Positions 25,491 through 34,841 of a DNA stretch of 64,000 nt are shown here, piece by piece. This DNA comes from an uncultured Mycoplasmatota bacterium (GTDB taxonomy: Bacteria > Bacillota_I > Bacilli_A > Izemoplasmatales > Izemoplasmataceae), in NCBI GenBank assembly GCA_913062645.1, contig CAJXVW010000001.1, positions 248,001 to 312,000 on the forward strand, in the 5' to 3' direction. Position 1 is the first letter of the stretch. Each line of letters begins with the position of its first letter. The position numbers were made by a program, and so were the translations under genes. The notes under the pieces are model-generated. The model was not told the origin of the DNA, ran no database searches, and saw nothing but the letters and a program-made list of their open reading frames with translations.

Positions 25491-26622
25491 GAATGCCACC
25501 CAGTTTCTCTAGAAGTGTGATGTAGGTCGAAAGCCCATGTTCGAGCACCCGGGGATGGAAGTTGAACTTGGGGTGATGCAGGGAGTGGATGTAGCCGAGT
25601 TCTTCGTTGCGGGTACCGACGTAGTAGAATACTCCTGCGGCGGCCCGTTGATAGAACGAGAAGTCTTCGGCGATCATCAACGGATCGGCGAACTCGTGGA
25701 TGTGATAGTTGTCTCGCAAGGCTTGATGCCAAGTCTGGTACAGTTCTGGATCATTGATTACTGGGAGATATCCATCCTTGACCTCCACATTGATCGTGCA
25801 GTCATAGAGCGTTTCGTATTGGCGTGCGAACGTGCGCATCGCTTCGCTCATCTTGTGTTGCGTCGCTTCATCGAAGGATCGCATCGTACCTTTCATTACG
25901 GCCTGATCACTGATGGCGTTGCGGACACTGCCGCCTTCGATTCGGCCAAACGTGAGAATGGTTGGTTGCAGTGGCGACACGAAGCGGGTTTGGATGGTCT
26001 GAAAATCCAGCAACAACTTGGCGAGAATGATGTTGGCATCGACACCAAGATGGGGCATCGCGCCATGGGCGCTGCGTCCCGTGACGGTTACATCGATCTC
26101 GTTGGCCATGGCCATGAATGGACCCGGACGCGATCCGATCGTCCCTTCGGGAAGTTCGGGAAACAGGTGAATCCCGAATACCTGCGCCACGTTGTATTTG
26201 GCGAACGTGCCCGCATCGACGATGCGCTTCGCACCACCAATCGACTCTTCGGCCGGCTGAAAGATCAGGAGGATGTTCTTTCGCAGAAGATGTTGCTTGT
26301 CTTTGAGGTAATCAGCGAAACCGAGCAACATCGACATGTGGCCGTCGTGACCGCAGGCATGCATGTTGCCGGGATGTTCGGAGACAAACGAGACACCGGT
26401 TTCTTCGGTTACCGGCAAGGCATCGATGTCGGTGCGAAAGGCGATCGTCTTGTCCGCCTTGGCATCAAGATAGACCAACAGTCCGGTCTCGAGAATTTCG
26501 ATCGGTTCATAGCCCATCGCCTTCAATTGCTTCAGCAGATACGCCTTCGTTTTGAATTCGGTATAACTGGTTTCGGGTATCTTATGCAGATCCTCCCGGA
26601 ATGTCTGCAGCAAGTTGTTCAT
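25483..26622 (-). CDS. dapL: N-acetyldiaminopimelate deacetylase
   Basis: 379-residue M20D amidohydrolase: HACGHDGHM (88-96) and PAEESIGGAK supply metal ligands, GRSAHGAMPH the dimer-domain motif and the Q-x-x-x-x-A/S-E-D-F-S pattern appears as MIAEDFSFYQ. Hydrolyses N-acetyl-LL-diaminopimelate to LL-diaminopimelate. ATG 26622 preceded by GAAGGTAGTGA. It is divergent from lysA and lacks the riboswitch on its own leader, so it may be regulated differently from the main pathway operon. Confidence 0.92.
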   Translation of the reverse strand: MNNLLQTFREDLHKIPETSYTEFKTKAYLLKQLKAMGYEPIEILETGLLVYLDAKADKTIAFRTDIDALPVTEETGVSFVSEHPGNMHACGHDGHMSMLLGFADYLKDKQHLLRKNILLIFQPAEESIGGAKRIVDAGTFAKYNVAQVFGIHLFPELPEGTIGSRPGPFMAMANEIDVTVTGRSAHGAMPHLGVDANIILAKLLLDFQTIQTRFVSPLQPTILTFGRIEGGSVRNAISDQAVMKGTMRSFDEATQHKMSEAMRTFARQYETLYDCTINVEVKDGYLPVINDPELYQTWHQALRDNYHIHEFADPLMIAEDFSFYQRAAAGVFYYVGTRNEELGYIHSLHHPKFNFHPRVLEHGLSTYITLLEKLGGIHE

Positions 26623-26680
26623 GTTATCACTACCTTCACAATTAAAATATACCACACAATCAAAATAATCAATAAATTAT

Positions 26681-26709
26681 TTTACAAACCAAATGGGATG
26701 TGGTAATAT
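26681..26709 (+). promoter_or_regulatory. Promoter of the lysine operon
   Basis: TTTACA (26681-26686), 17-base spacer, TAATAT (26704-26709), placed 13 bases before the first stem of the lysine riboswitch. Confidence 0.75.
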
Positions 26710-26721
26710 AAACTAAGTTCA

Positions 26722-26888
26722 AAATAGAGGCGCGATAAACATCAGTACGCATTGTGATCATGATCACATCGCACAATGCCGAAAGGGAATATCGCCGAAG
26801 CACAATCGGGCCGGATCAGCTCGCTGTGTTGGGACTGCGGAGAACATCTGCAGGACTCCATTACCTTGACGTAATGAGGCGCTATTTA
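26722..26888 (+). promoter_or_regulatory. Lysine riboswitch (L-box)
   Basis: The 167-base leader shows the L-box core: AGAGGCGCGA then AGTA near the 5' end, TCGCCGAAGCA, GGGACTGCGG and a 3' closing strand ending GAGGCGCTATTT. The outer stem P1 is AAATAG (26722-26727) with CTATTT (26883-26888). Internal helices such as GCATTGTG/CGCACAATGC can be drawn. Lysine binding would stabilise P1 and let the downstream terminator form, lowering expression of lysA-lysC-dapF-asd-dapA-dapB-dapH. Confidence 0.95.
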
Positions 26889-26890
26889 TT

Positions 26891-26936
26891 GACGAATAGA
26901 ACGTCAGTAGGTATGCCCTGCTGACATTTTTTATTA
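26891..26936 (+). terminator. Riboswitch-controlled terminator and antiterminator
   Basis: Terminator: GTCAGTAGG/CCTGCTGAC (26904-26912, 26918-26926) followed by ATTTTTTATT. Antiterminator: TGACG (26891-26895) with CGTCA (26903-26907), and the 3' strand of P1 CTATT can alternatively pair with AATAG at 26896-26900. These are mutually exclusive with the terminator and P1, which fits transcriptional OFF switching by lysine. Confidence 0.85.
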
Positions 26937-26951
26937 CCTGGAGGAATCACC

Positions 26952-28244
26952 ATGTTATTCGGAACCATGACCACCCAAGACAATCAACTCACCATTGGCG
27001 GCCGCACTGCACGCGATCTGATTGCCGATCACGGCAGTCCCCTGTATGTCTATGATCTGGCACTCATCAAACACAATCTTCGTGCGTTCAAAACGCACTT
27101 TTCCAGCAAGCTGTTCGACACGCGGATTGCGTATGCATCCAAAGCCTTTCTGACCAAAGCGATGGTGCGGTTGTTGCAAGCGGAAGGAACCAGTCTTGAT
27201 CTTGTCAGCGCCGGCGAACTGCATACCGCCATCGCCGGGGGATTCGATCTCTCACAAGCACTCTTCCATGGCAACAACAAATCCCCAGAGGAACTGGAAC
27301 TTTGCTTGTCGCATGGTGTCGGTCTGATCATGGTCGACAACATCGATGAACTGGATCAACTGATTGAACGCGCCGCGGCATCAGGACAAGTTGTCCACAC
27401 CTTGTTGCGCGTCAATCCCGGTGTGGAAGCACACACCCATGAATACGTCATTACCGCCAAACACTCTTCCAAGTTCGGAGAATCCATCTACGACAACGAG
27501 CGCATCGCGGCCATCATGAATCGGTATCGCGATCAGTCGCATGTGGTCTTGGACGGGTTTCATTGCCACATCGGATCGCAGATCTTCGACATCACATCCT
27601 ACTTGAAAACGATCGAAGTGATGTCGACGTTCATCAACAAGATCACAGCCCAGTTCGAACTGTCCATTTCGACGTTGAATCTGGGCGGTGGGTTCGGCGT
27701 GTTTTACACCGACGGTGACACACCGATGGACATCGAAACAACAGGGCGTACGTTGATCCGCGCACTGGAAGAAAAGCAAATCACCAACGAATTGTCGATC
27801 AAGACATTGATCATCGAACCCGGTCGCAGCATCGTCGCCAACGCCGGAACCACACTCTATACCGTCGGCCATACGAAACGCACCTACGGCGGCAAGCATT
27901 ATCTATTTGTCGATGGCGGCATGACCGACAACATCCGACCCGCCCTCTACCAAGCCGAATACAGTGCGGATCTTGCCAATCGGATGACCGATCAGAAGGA
28001 CACCCACTACACCGTCGCCGGCAAACTGTGTGAATCCGGTGACGTCCTGATTCGCGACATTCAGCTCCCCGCAGCCAACCCTGGTGACATTCTCGCGATC
28101 TACTCCACCGGCGCCTACACCTACTCGATGGCAAGCAACTACAATCGCCTGTTGCGGCCAGCCGTGGTGTTCGTCGAAGATGGCAAGTCATCGGTCGTCG
28201 TGCGTCGTGAGACCTACGACGATCTCCTCCGAAACGACGTGTGA
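26952..28244 (+). CDS. lysA: Diaminopimelate decarboxylase
   Basis: 430 residues, fold type III PLP enzyme. Schiff-base lysine in AYASKAF (Lys64), HCHIGSQ glycine-rich/histidine motif, LNLGGGFGV, EPGRSIVANAG and C-terminal CESGDV supplying the active-site cysteine of the second subunit. Converts meso-diaminopimelate to L-lysine. GGAGGA lies eight bases before ATG 26952. First gene of the riboswitch-controlled operon. Confidence 0.97.
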   Translation: MLFGTMTTQDNQLTIGGRTARDLIADHGSPLYVYDLALIKHNLRAFKTHFSSKLFDTRIAYASKAFLTKAMVRLLQAEGTSLDLVSAGELHTAIAGGFDLSQALFHGNNKSPEELELCLSHGVGLIMVDNIDELDQLIERAAASGQVVHTLLRVNPGVEAHTHEYVITAKHSSKFGESIYDNERIAAIMNRYRDQSHVVLDGFHCHIGSQIFDITSYLKTIEVMSTFINKITAQFELSISTLNLGGGFGVFYTDGDTPMDIETTGRTLIRALEEKQITNELSIKTLIIEPGRSIVANAGTTLYTVGHTKRTYGGKHYLFVDGGMTDNIRPALYQAEYSADLANRMTDQKDTHYTVAGKLCESGDVLIRDIQLPAANPGDILAIYSTGAYTYSMASNYNRLLRPAVVFVEDGKSSVVVRRETYDDLLRNDV

Positions 28245-28246
28245 TC

Positions 28247-29449
28247 ATGGGCCTCGTATTGAAATACGGTGGCACCAGCGTCGCGGACCTCGCCAACATC
28301 CGGGCCGTCGCATCCTACATCCGTGAGGTGCATGCCACGCAGCCAGTGGTGGTGGTCGTCAGTGCCATGGGCAAGACCACCGATCAGTTGCTCCAGATGG
28401 CCAAGTCGTTGTCGAATGCATTGTCGAAACGCGAACTGGATACCTTGCTTGCCACCGGCGAACAACAATCGATCGCCCTGCTGACGATGGCCCTTCATCA
28501 GCTCGGCACCGACGCAATCAGCCTGACGGGGTCCCAAGCGGGTTTCCTGACCACCAAATCACACACCAAAGGAATCATCACCGACGTGCGCATCGAACGC
28601 GTCCAACAACACCTGCAAGAAGGCAAGGTGGTCGTGGTCGCGGGATTCCAAGGCATCACTCCGGATGGTGACATCACGACGCTCGGTCGAGGCGGCAGCG
28701 ACACGTCTGCCGTGGCGCTCGCGGCTAAACTGGGATTCCGTTGTGAAATCTACACCGATGTCGACGGCATCTATACGGTTGATCCGCGACATTATCCCAA
28801 GGCCAAACGGTTGTCCCACCTGACCTATACCGAATGCATGGAAATGTCGGCGTTGGGGGCCGGTGTCATCGAAGCAAGAAGCGTCGAACTGGCCAAAAAA
28901 TACAATGTGGAACTGTACATCGCCCGCAGTCTCAGCACACAAGGAAGTGGAACCACGATCATGAACGATGACTACATGTTTGAAGCAAAACCGATCACCG
29001 GGCTCTCGATCACGGACAACGTCGTGATGATCACCCTCAAAGGCATCGACAACGACAACCGCCGGGTCGCCGGCATCTTTCAAGTCGTCAGCGATCACAA
29101 CATCAATCTCGACATGATTTCGCAGACCATCGATCAGCACAATCGGCTGGTCCTCTCCTTCAGCATCGACGGCGACGATCTGGAGGAATGGCATCAATTG
29201 CAGTCGGGTCATGAGAACCTGTTTCGCGGATTGGACATCGAGACCCATGACAACTTGGTGAAACTATCCTTGATCGGTGTTGGCATGGCCAGTCATTTCG
29301 GTGTCGCCGCACGCGTGTTTGAGACGCTTGCAGACGCCGACATTCCGTTTTACCATATCAGCACCTCGGAAATCAGCATCTCCGTCACGGTTGACAACGC
29401 CCATCAAAATCCCGCCATCCATCGCCTGGCTGAGGTGTTCCAGTTGTGA
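28247..29449 (+). CDS. lysC: Aspartate kinase
   Basis: 400 residues: amino-acid kinase domain starting LVLKYGGTSVADL with TLGRGGSDTSAVALAA and TDVDGIYTVDPR, then two ACT domains (about 260-400) for allosteric control. Phosphorylates L-aspartate as the first step to lysine, threonine and methionine; its place in the lysine riboswitch operon argues for the lysine-dedicated isozyme. ATG 28247 chosen because it gives the standard family N-terminus; an in-frame GTG at 28241 also exists. The gene follows lysA without gap. Confidence 0.96.
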   Translation: MGLVLKYGGTSVADLANIRAVASYIREVHATQPVVVVVSAMGKTTDQLLQMAKSLSNALSKRELDTLLATGEQQSIALLTMALHQLGTDAISLTGSQAGFLTTKSHTKGIITDVRIERVQQHLQEGKVVVVAGFQGITPDGDITTLGRGGSDTSAVALAAKLGFRCEIYTDVDGIYTVDPRHYPKAKRLSHLTYTECMEMSALGAGVIEARSVELAKKYNVELYIARSLSTQGSGTTIMNDDYMFEAKPITGLSITDNVVMITLKGIDNDNRRVAGIFQVVSDHNINLDMISQTIDQHNRLVLSFSIDGDDLEEWHQLQSGHENLFRGLDIETHDNLVKLSLIGVGMASHFGVAARVFETLADADIPFYHISTSEISISVTVDNAHQNPAIHRLAEVFQL

Positions 29450-30270
29450 TCCGGGCAGTCAAATACCACGGACTGGGCAATGATTTCATATTGGTCCGAG
29501 CGAGCGACGTGACAGCTTGGAACCCATCGCACCTGGCCCGGACGTGGTGCGATCGTCATACCGGCATCGGCGCCGACGGATTGATTCTGGTTGGAACCGA
29601 TCCGTTGACGATGTTGTACTACAATGCCGACGGCAGTCAAGCCAAAATGTGCGGCAACGGCATTCGCTGTTTCGCATCGTATGCGTACCGCGAGGGAATC
29701 GTCTCATCCAACGTCTTTGCTGTGACGACGCTGGCGGGTCCGTACGCGATCGAAGTACTGGATGAGAGCGCCACCCGAATTCGTGTCAACATGGGCAAGC
29801 CGGATTTTTCTCCCGCACGGATTCCGATTGCCCAGTCGCATGAAATGCTTCAGCAAGAAGTCCAGCTAGACAACCAGACGGTGACACTCACCAGTCTGTT
29901 CATGGGAACGACGCACACGGTCGTTCTGGTGGATGATCTCGCCGCAGTGGATCTTGTCGCGACGGGCAAGGCGATTCAACAACTGCCTCTGTTCTTTGAA
30001 GGAACCAATGTCAATTTCGTGGAACCCACGAACAATGCTATAATGAAACTACGCACGTACGAACGTGGCGCCGGTCTGACACTGGCCTGCGGTACCGGAG
30101 CGACCGCCTCCTATGCGGCCATCGACCGGATCCGTGGTGTCGATCACCCCATCTCGTTTCACCTGCCACTTGGCGATCTTGTCGTCTGGCGTGATGAAAC
30201 AGGGGATCTGATCATGGAAGGACCCGCCGCATTCGTATTTGAAACCACCATAAAGGACGTGATACCATGA
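29446..30270 (+). CDS. dapF: Diaminopimelate epimerase
   Basis: 274 residues; starts with GTG at 29446 overlapping the lysC stop (GTGA). N-terminal KYHGLGNDFI, and the two catalytic thiols: Cys69 in MCGNGIRC and Cys215 in LACGTGATAS. Interconverts LL- and meso-diaminopimelate, the step before LysA. Stop overlaps asd by ATGA. Confidence 0.96.
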   Translation: MIRAVKYHGLGNDFILVRASDVTAWNPSHLARTWCDRHTGIGADGLILVGTDPLTMLYYNADGSQAKMCGNGIRCFASYAYREGIVSSNVFAVTTLAGPYAIEVLDESATRIRVNMGKPDFSPARIPIAQSHEMLQQEVQLDNQTVTLTSLFMGTTHTVVLVDDLAAVDLVATGKAIQQLPLFFEGTNVNFVEPTNNAIMKLRTYERGAGLTLACGTGATASYAAIDRIRGVDHPISFHLPLGDLVVWRDETGDLIMEGPAAFVFETTIKDVIP

Positions 30271-31271
30271 ACATCGCCATCGTTGGTGCGACAGGACTCG
30301 TCGGACGCACCTTTCTGAGAATCATCGAGGAACGCAGGATTGCATATGACAACCTCTATCTCTACGCTTCGGCGCGCAGCGCCGGAACGACCATTGCTGT
30401 CAATGGGGTGGATCATCCGGTGCTGGAAACAACCGCAGCGAACATCCGCGACAAAGCCATTGATGTCGCTTTGTTCAGCGCCGGCAAGCACGTCAGTAAA
30501 ACCCTTGCTCCGGTGTTTGTCGAAACGGGCGCACTCGTCATTGATAATTCGAGTGCCTTTCGGATGGAAGCGGATGTGCCGCTTGTTGTTCCTGAGGTGA
30601 ATGGTGTCGACATCAATCGCCATCACGGCATCATCGCCAATCCCAACTGTTCAACGATTCAGAGTGTCTTGCCGCTCAGTGTCGTCGACTTCTATTACCA
30701 CGCCACACGCGTCGACTACACCACCTATCAGGCGGTCAGCGGCAGTGGCCAGAAGGGGCTCGCCGATCTGGAACAAACCGCCGCTGGTGGCGCCCCTGTT
30801 CATTATCCCCATCCGATACACAACAACGCGATCCCGCACATCGATGACTTCCAGGCGGACGGGTTCACCTACGAAGAAGAAAAGATGATATGTGAAACGC
30901 AGAAAATCCTTCATCGCGAGGAACTCGAAGTGTCCGCCACCTGCGTCCGCGTGCCTGTCGCACATGCTCACAGCGTGTCCATGGTCGTCACCACCACCGA
31001 GCGTGTCAATCTCGATCATCTACGGTCGTACTTGCGTGATACCGACGGTATCGTGGTTCTCGATGATCCCCACAACAACAACAACATCTACCCGACACCG
31101 CGACAAGCCGCCGGCACCGATTCCGTATACGTCGGGCGGTTACGTCGCGATCGATTCGACGAACATAAGATTCACCTGTTCTGCACCGCCGACAACATCC
31201 GCAAGGGCGCCGCATTGAACGCGATTCAGATTCTGGAGACCTGGCGGAAACGAGGTGGCAAGGATGAATAG
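30267..31271 (+). CDS. asd: Aspartate-semialdehyde dehydrogenase
   Basis: 334 residues. NADP-binding IVGATGLVGRTF at the N-terminus, NSSAFRM, catalytic Cys128 in NPNCSTIQ, and YQAVSGSGQKG; substrate-binding and histidine motif VPVAHAHS. Reduces aspartyl phosphate to the semialdehyde at the branch point feeding DapA. Start ATG 30267 overlaps dapF by four bases. Confidence 0.97.
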   Translation: MNIAIVGATGLVGRTFLRIIEERRIAYDNLYLYASARSAGTTIAVNGVDHPVLETTAANIRDKAIDVALFSAGKHVSKTLAPVFVETGALVIDNSSAFRMEADVPLVVPEVNGVDINRHHGIIANPNCSTIQSVLPLSVVDFYYHATRVDYTTYQAVSGSGQKGLADLEQTAAGGAPVHYPHPIHNNAIPHIDDFQADGFTYEEEKMICETQKILHREELEVSATCVRVPVAHAHSVSMVVTTTERVNLDHLRSYLRDTDGIVVLDDPHNNNNIYPTPRQAAGTDSVYVGRLRRDRFDEHKIHLFCTADNIRKGAALNAIQILETWRKRGGKDE

Positions 31272-32136
31272 CGGTTCGTTTGTCGCCATCGTCACGCCGT
31301 TTCACGACGACCTTACCATCAACCACGACCGCTTTGCCGAATTGCTGGAGTGGCACATCGAACAAGGCACCGACGGCATCGTCGTCCTCGGCACCACCGG
31401 TGAAGCCCCGACGATATCGACGGAGGAAAAACTGCGTCTCTTCGAGCAGGCCGTCGCGGTTGTCAACGGCCGCGTTCCGGTGATCGCCGGAACCGGCAGC
31501 AACGATACCATGCAGACCTTGGCGCTGAGTCATCAAGCCTCCGCACTGGGCGTCGACGGACTGCTGCTCGTATCACCATACTACAATCGCAGCAACGATG
31601 CCGGATTGATTCAGCATTTCACGACCATCGCCGATCATGTCGATCTGCCGATCATTCTGTACAATGTTCCCGGACGCACCGGTCAGAGTCTGCCCATCGA
31701 AGTGGTTCGAACACTGAGTCATCACGAACGCATCATCGGCATCAAGGAAGCATCCGGCAACCTGTCCTATGCCGCACGCGTTGCGGCGGCGACGGCCGAT
31801 GACTTCTTGTTGTTCAGCGGCAATGACGATGTGGTGTTGCCGGTACTGTCCCTTGGTGGTTCCGGCGTGATCAGCGTCGCCGCCAACGTCATTCCCGGTG
31901 TCATGAGCAAGATGGTACATGCCTATCTGGCGGGCGATGTCAAAACCGCCACGCATCTTCAGCTGGAATATCTGGATCTGATTGACAGTCTGTTCATCGA
32001 AAACAATCCGATTCCCGTCAAGGAATTGATGAACATGATGGGACTTGAGGTCGGTGGATATCGTCTTCCCTTATACCCGATGTCCGGTCAGAACAAATCC
32101 ATTCTGAACGACATCCATCGGAGGTACTTCCAATGA
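31264..32136 (+). CDS. dapA: 4-Hydroxy-tetrahydrodipicolinate synthase
   Basis: 290-residue class I aldolase TIM barrel. GTTGEAPT near residue 43, Tyr133 in ILYNVPGRTG, Schiff-base Lys161 in GIKEASGN. Condenses pyruvate with aspartate semialdehyde. ATG 31264 has GAGGTGG six bases upstream and overlaps the asd stop by eight bases; the stop overlaps dapB by ATGA. Confidence 0.97.
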   Translation: MNSGSFVAIVTPFHDDLTINHDRFAELLEWHIEQGTDGIVVLGTTGEAPTISTEEKLRLFEQAVAVVNGRVPVIAGTGSNDTMQTLALSHQASALGVDGLLLVSPYYNRSNDAGLIQHFTTIADHVDLPIILYNVPGRTGQSLPIEVVRTLSHHERIIGIKEASGNLSYAARVAAATADDFLLFSGNDDVVLPVLSLGGSGVISVAANVIPGVMSKMVHAYLAGDVKTATHLQLEYLDLIDSLFIENNPIPVKELMNMMGLEVGGYRLPLYPMSGQNKSILNDIHRRYFQ

Positions 32137-32855
32137 ACGTGCTGCTCCGTGGTTACGGTCGGATGGGCAAACGCCTCGCAACACTGATCGAGGCCGATGA
32201 ATCCCATCAGCTTGTGGGCATCATCGATGTCAATGGGGAGGGGGATGCAACGTCGTTCTCCGCCTTTGCCGGTACGGCCGACGTGATCATCGATTTCTCG
32301 CATCCCGATGGGATTGAGGAGTTGTTGCACTACGTATTGAATCACCAGTTGCCCTGCGTCTTGGCAACCACCAACTACAGTGCCGACCAGCAACGAAAGA
32401 TCGATCTCGCCAGTGAAGTGATACCGATTCTGCAGACCTCCAATACGGCCTACGGCGTTCAAATTCTACTGGATGCGGTGCGTCGCTTGCACCACCAGTT
32501 ACCAGATGCCGACGTGGAACTCGTGGAAACCCACCACAAACACAAAATCGATGCCCCGAGCGGCACCGCCAAGATGATTCTAAATGAACTGAAGACAGGC
32601 GGTCCTGAGGTCCATGGCCGTCACGGCGAAGCGAAACGTGAAGCTGGTGAAATCGGAGTCCATTCGATTCGCGGCGGCAATGTCGTCGGCGTTCACGAAG
32701 TGCGGTTTCACCTGGATGATGAAATCATCACCGTTCGCCATGAAGCCCTGAGTCGCGATGTGTTCGCCCGGGGTGCGATTCGCGCTGCGGCTTATCTGAT
32801 CGGACAACGTCCTGGTCGTTACACCATGACGGACATGCTCAAGGAGGATCAGTAA
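32133..32855 (+). CDS. dapB: 4-Hydroxy-tetrahydrodipicolinate reductase
   Basis: 240 residues, at the short end of the family. Rossmann start LLRGYGRMGKRL, and the substrate-binding signature ETHHKHKIDAPSGTA with later SIRGGNVVGVHEV. Reduces the cyclic DapA product with NAD(P)H. No gap to either neighbour; ATGA overlap with dapA and TAAATG junction to dapH. Confidence 0.96.
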   Translation: MNVLLRGYGRMGKRLATLIEADESHQLVGIIDVNGEGDATSFSAFAGTADVIIDFSHPDGIEELLHYVLNHQLPCVLATTNYSADQQRKIDLASEVIPILQTSNTAYGVQILLDAVRRLHHQLPDADVELVETHHKHKIDAPSGTAKMILNELKTGGPEVHGRHGEAKREAGEIGVHSIRGGNVVGVHEVRFHLDDEIITVRHEALSRDVFARGAIRAAAYLIGQRPGRYTMTDMLKEDQ

Positions 32856-33554
32856 ATGAACGCTACCGAAATCATTCAATTCATCAAAAACGCCAACAAG
32901 ACGACACCGCTCAAGGTGTATTTGAACGGGGACCTTGCTGATGTGACGTTTCCCAATTGCACGGTGTTCGGCACCGATCGTTCCAAGATTGTGTTTGGCG
33001 ATCAACGCGACATCGAACCCGTCTTGACGCACCACGCGGATCGCATTAACGATCTGGTCATTGAACAGGATCGTCGCAACAGTGCGATTCCGCTACTCGA
33101 CACACGCCACATCAATGCCCGCATCGAACCGGGCGCGATCATCCGCGATCAGGTGGAGATCGGCGCCAACGCCGTGATCATGATGAACGCCACAATCAAC
33201 ATCGGCGCCGTCGTCGGAGCGAACACGATGATCGACATGAACGTCGTACTTGGCGGCCGAGCCATGGTCGGCAACAACTGTCACATCGGTGCCGGTACGG
33301 TCTTGGCCGGCGTCATTGAGCCACCCAGTGCGACACCGGTTGTCATCGAAGACGACGTCGTCATCGGCGCCAATGCCGTGGTTCTCGAAGGGGTACGTGT
33401 TGGACGAGGCAGTGTGGTCGCCGCCGGAGCGGTCGTCATCAAGGATGTTCCTCCCGGAGTCGTGGTCGCCGGCATGCCGGCCAGAATCATCAAAAAGAAA
33501 GATGAACGAACTACATCAAAAACCGGTCTTGTCGAAGATCTGCGCACCTTATGA
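32856..33554 (+). CDS. dapH: Tetrahydrodipicolinate N-acetyltransferase
   Basis: 232 residues: an N-terminal helical domain (1-85) and a left-handed beta-helix of hexapeptide repeats (about 88-215) with characteristic [20 protein letters not shown] and [13 protein letters not shown]. Acetylates tetrahydrodipicolinate, committing the pathway to the acetylase variant that PatA and DapL (opposite strand) complete. ATG follows the dapB stop directly; AAGGAGG is inside the dapB end. Confidence 0.95.
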   Translation: MNATEIIQFIKNANKTTPLKVYLNGDLADVTFPNCTVFGTDRSKIVFGDQRDIEPVLTHHADRINDLVIEQDRRNSAIPLLDTRHINARIEPGAIIRDQVEIGANAVIMMNATINIGAVVGANTMIDMNVVLGGRAMVGNNCHIGAGTVLAGVIEPPSATPVVIEDDVVIGANAVVLEGVRVGRGSVVAAGAVVIKDVPPGVVVAGMPARIIKKKDERTTSKTGLVEDLRTL

Positions 33555-33586
33555 AGAAAAAGGAGTCTCTCGGACTCCTTTTTTTG
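33555..33586 (+). terminator. Terminator of the lysine operon
   Basis: AAAAAGGAGTC/GACTCCTTTTTTT with TCTCG loop, starting just past the dapH stop. Confidence 0.92.
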
Positions 33587-33640
33587 ATCAGCGTTTGTTT
33601 CGGGAACAGGATGAGCCGCGAAGATATGGAGAGCTTGTTG

Positions 33641-33669
33641 TTGTGAACCTGCGGATTGTTGTGTACAAT
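33641..33669 (+). promoter_or_regulatory. Promoter of the YczE-like gene
   Basis: TTGTGA (33641-33646), 17-base spacer, TACAAT (33664-33669), 19 bases before the ATG at 33688. Confidence 0.6.
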
Positions 33670-33687
33670 GAATAGTAGGTGAGAGAC

Positions 33688-34323
33688 ATGAAGAAAATCC
33701 CTTATCTGATCGTTGCCATCATCGGCAATGGATTGGGCAGTGCGATTATGTTTCGGACCCATGTCGGAATGTCGGCGTGGGGGACCAGCGCTGCCAATGT
33801 CAGTTATGCCCTCGACATCACACCGGGAATGGCGTTCATCGTGGTGAGCGTTGTCTTTTACGTTGTTTCGATTGTCATCCGCAAGCGGTTCGTCCCGCTG
33901 GAGATGTTGTTGTCGATGTTGTTTTTGCTGGGATTCAGCGGGGTTCTCGATTTCTTCGTTGGCGTGCTACCGGATTTCGGTGTGATGCGTCTGTTCATCC
34001 GGGTTGCGATCAACTTCGGGGGGTTGTTGATACTGATGTTCTCGATCGCGCTTCACATCAAGGTCAATCTGGCCGTTCATCCGATGGACGTGTTTTTGAA
34101 GACCATGCAGGAAGACGTGTTCAAGAACGTTGCGCGAGGGACCTATGTCGCATATGGCTGCGCATTTCTCGTGGCCATCGTGTTCGGTTTGATCGATGGC
34201 GAGATTCATGACGTTGGAATCGGTACGGTGATGACCTTGATGCTTGGCGGTGCAATCATGGGGTTCTATGATCGCACCATTCTCAAGTCGTTCGGCAAGG
34301 AGCAGAACCATGTATCTGATTAG
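33688..34323 (+). CDS. YczE/YitT-type integral membrane protein
   Basis: 211 residues with five to six hydrophobic helices. The N-terminus (AIIGNGLGSAIMFRTHVGMSAWGT) and VHPMDVFLKTMQ match the YczE/YyaS-like membrane family of Firmicutes, whose function is unknown (YczE is linked to surfactin production in Bacillus). ATG 33688 has AGGTGAG upstream. Overlaps the next gene by 14 bases. Confidence 0.8.
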   Translation: MKKIPYLIVAIIGNGLGSAIMFRTHVGMSAWGTSAANVSYALDITPGMAFIVVSVVFYVVSIVIRKRFVPLEMLLSMLFLLGFSGVLDFFVGVLPDFGVMRLFIRVAINFGGLLILMFSIALHIKVNLAVHPMDVFLKTMQEDVFKNVARGTYVAYGCAFLVAIVFGLIDGEIHDVGIGTVMTLMLGGAIMGFYDRTILKSFGKEQNHVSD

Positions 34324-34744
34324 CGCCTGCCTGATTGGTGAGAATGTCAAGTACGATGGTGGCAACAATCTTCATTCCCTCGCCCGTTCGTTGTATGAAA
34401 GCGGTCAAGCAATACCTGTCTGTCCGGAAGTTCTCGGTGGATTGTCCATACCGCGGGTGCCCTCGGAAATGGTTGGTTCACGAGTGATCGCCGCGGATGG
34501 TACCGATGTTACTGCACAGTTTCATCGCGGTGCCGAACAAACCCTTGCATTGGCGAAGAAACACCACATCAAAACAGCGATATTGCAAGCCCGCAGTCCG
34601 TCTTGCGGCAGTCAAACCGTCTACGACGGATCGTTTACTGGACGACTCATACCGGGACAGGGGATCACGACTCGGTTGTTGGAAGCGCACGGCATCGAAG
34701 TAATCACGATTGACGAGTTTGCGCGACGCCAGTCGGAAAAGTAG
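34310..34744 (+). CDS. DUF523 family protein
   Basis: 144 residues. Typical DUF523 motifs: YLISACLIGENVKYDGG near the start, PVCPEVLGGLSIPR, and ARSPSCGSQTVYDGSFTG. Conserved cysteines (Cys7, CPEV, SCG) suggest a metal or redox site, but no biochemical role is established. AAGGAGC precedes ATG 34310, inside the end of the preceding gene, so translation is coupled. Confidence 0.88.
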   Translation: MYLISACLIGENVKYDGGNNLHSLARSLYESGQAIPVCPEVLGGLSIPRVPSEMVGSRVIAADGTDVTAQFHRGAEQTLALAKKHHIKTAILQARSPSCGSQTVYDGSFTGRLIPGQGITTRLLEAHGIEVITIDEFARRQSEK

Positions 34745-34772
34745 TTGCAATTGCGGTGACTTTCGGTATAAT
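34745..34772 (+). promoter_or_regulatory. Promoter of the fluoride-switch transcript
   Basis: TTGCAA (34745-34750), 16-base spacer, TATAAT (34767-34772), six bases before the aptamer. Confidence 0.7.
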
Positions 34773-34778
34773 GGTGAG

Positions 34779-34841
34779 TAGGGAATGATGTTCTCCCTTA
34801 GTATTCGATACTAAAACCGCGAAAGCTGATGACGTCTGCCA
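34779..34841 (+). promoter_or_regulatory. Fluoride riboswitch (crcB motif)
   Basis: The core matches the fluoride aptamer: GGGAATGATGTTCTCCC (stem GGGA/TCCC) and later AACCGC...GCTGATGACGTCTGCC. The loop GATGTT (34785-34790) can pair with GACGTC (34831-34836) using two G-U pairs, forming the characteristic pseudoknot. A private 7-bp hairpin TTAGTAT-TCG-ATACTAA occupies the variable region. Fluoride would stabilise the aptamer, prevent the overlapping terminator and switch on the transporter gene. Confidence 0.88.

Noticed and set aside
25537-26706. Plus-strand frame of 389 codons opposite dapL
   Set aside because: It runs across the dapL coding region and its promoter, with no recognisable protein family.
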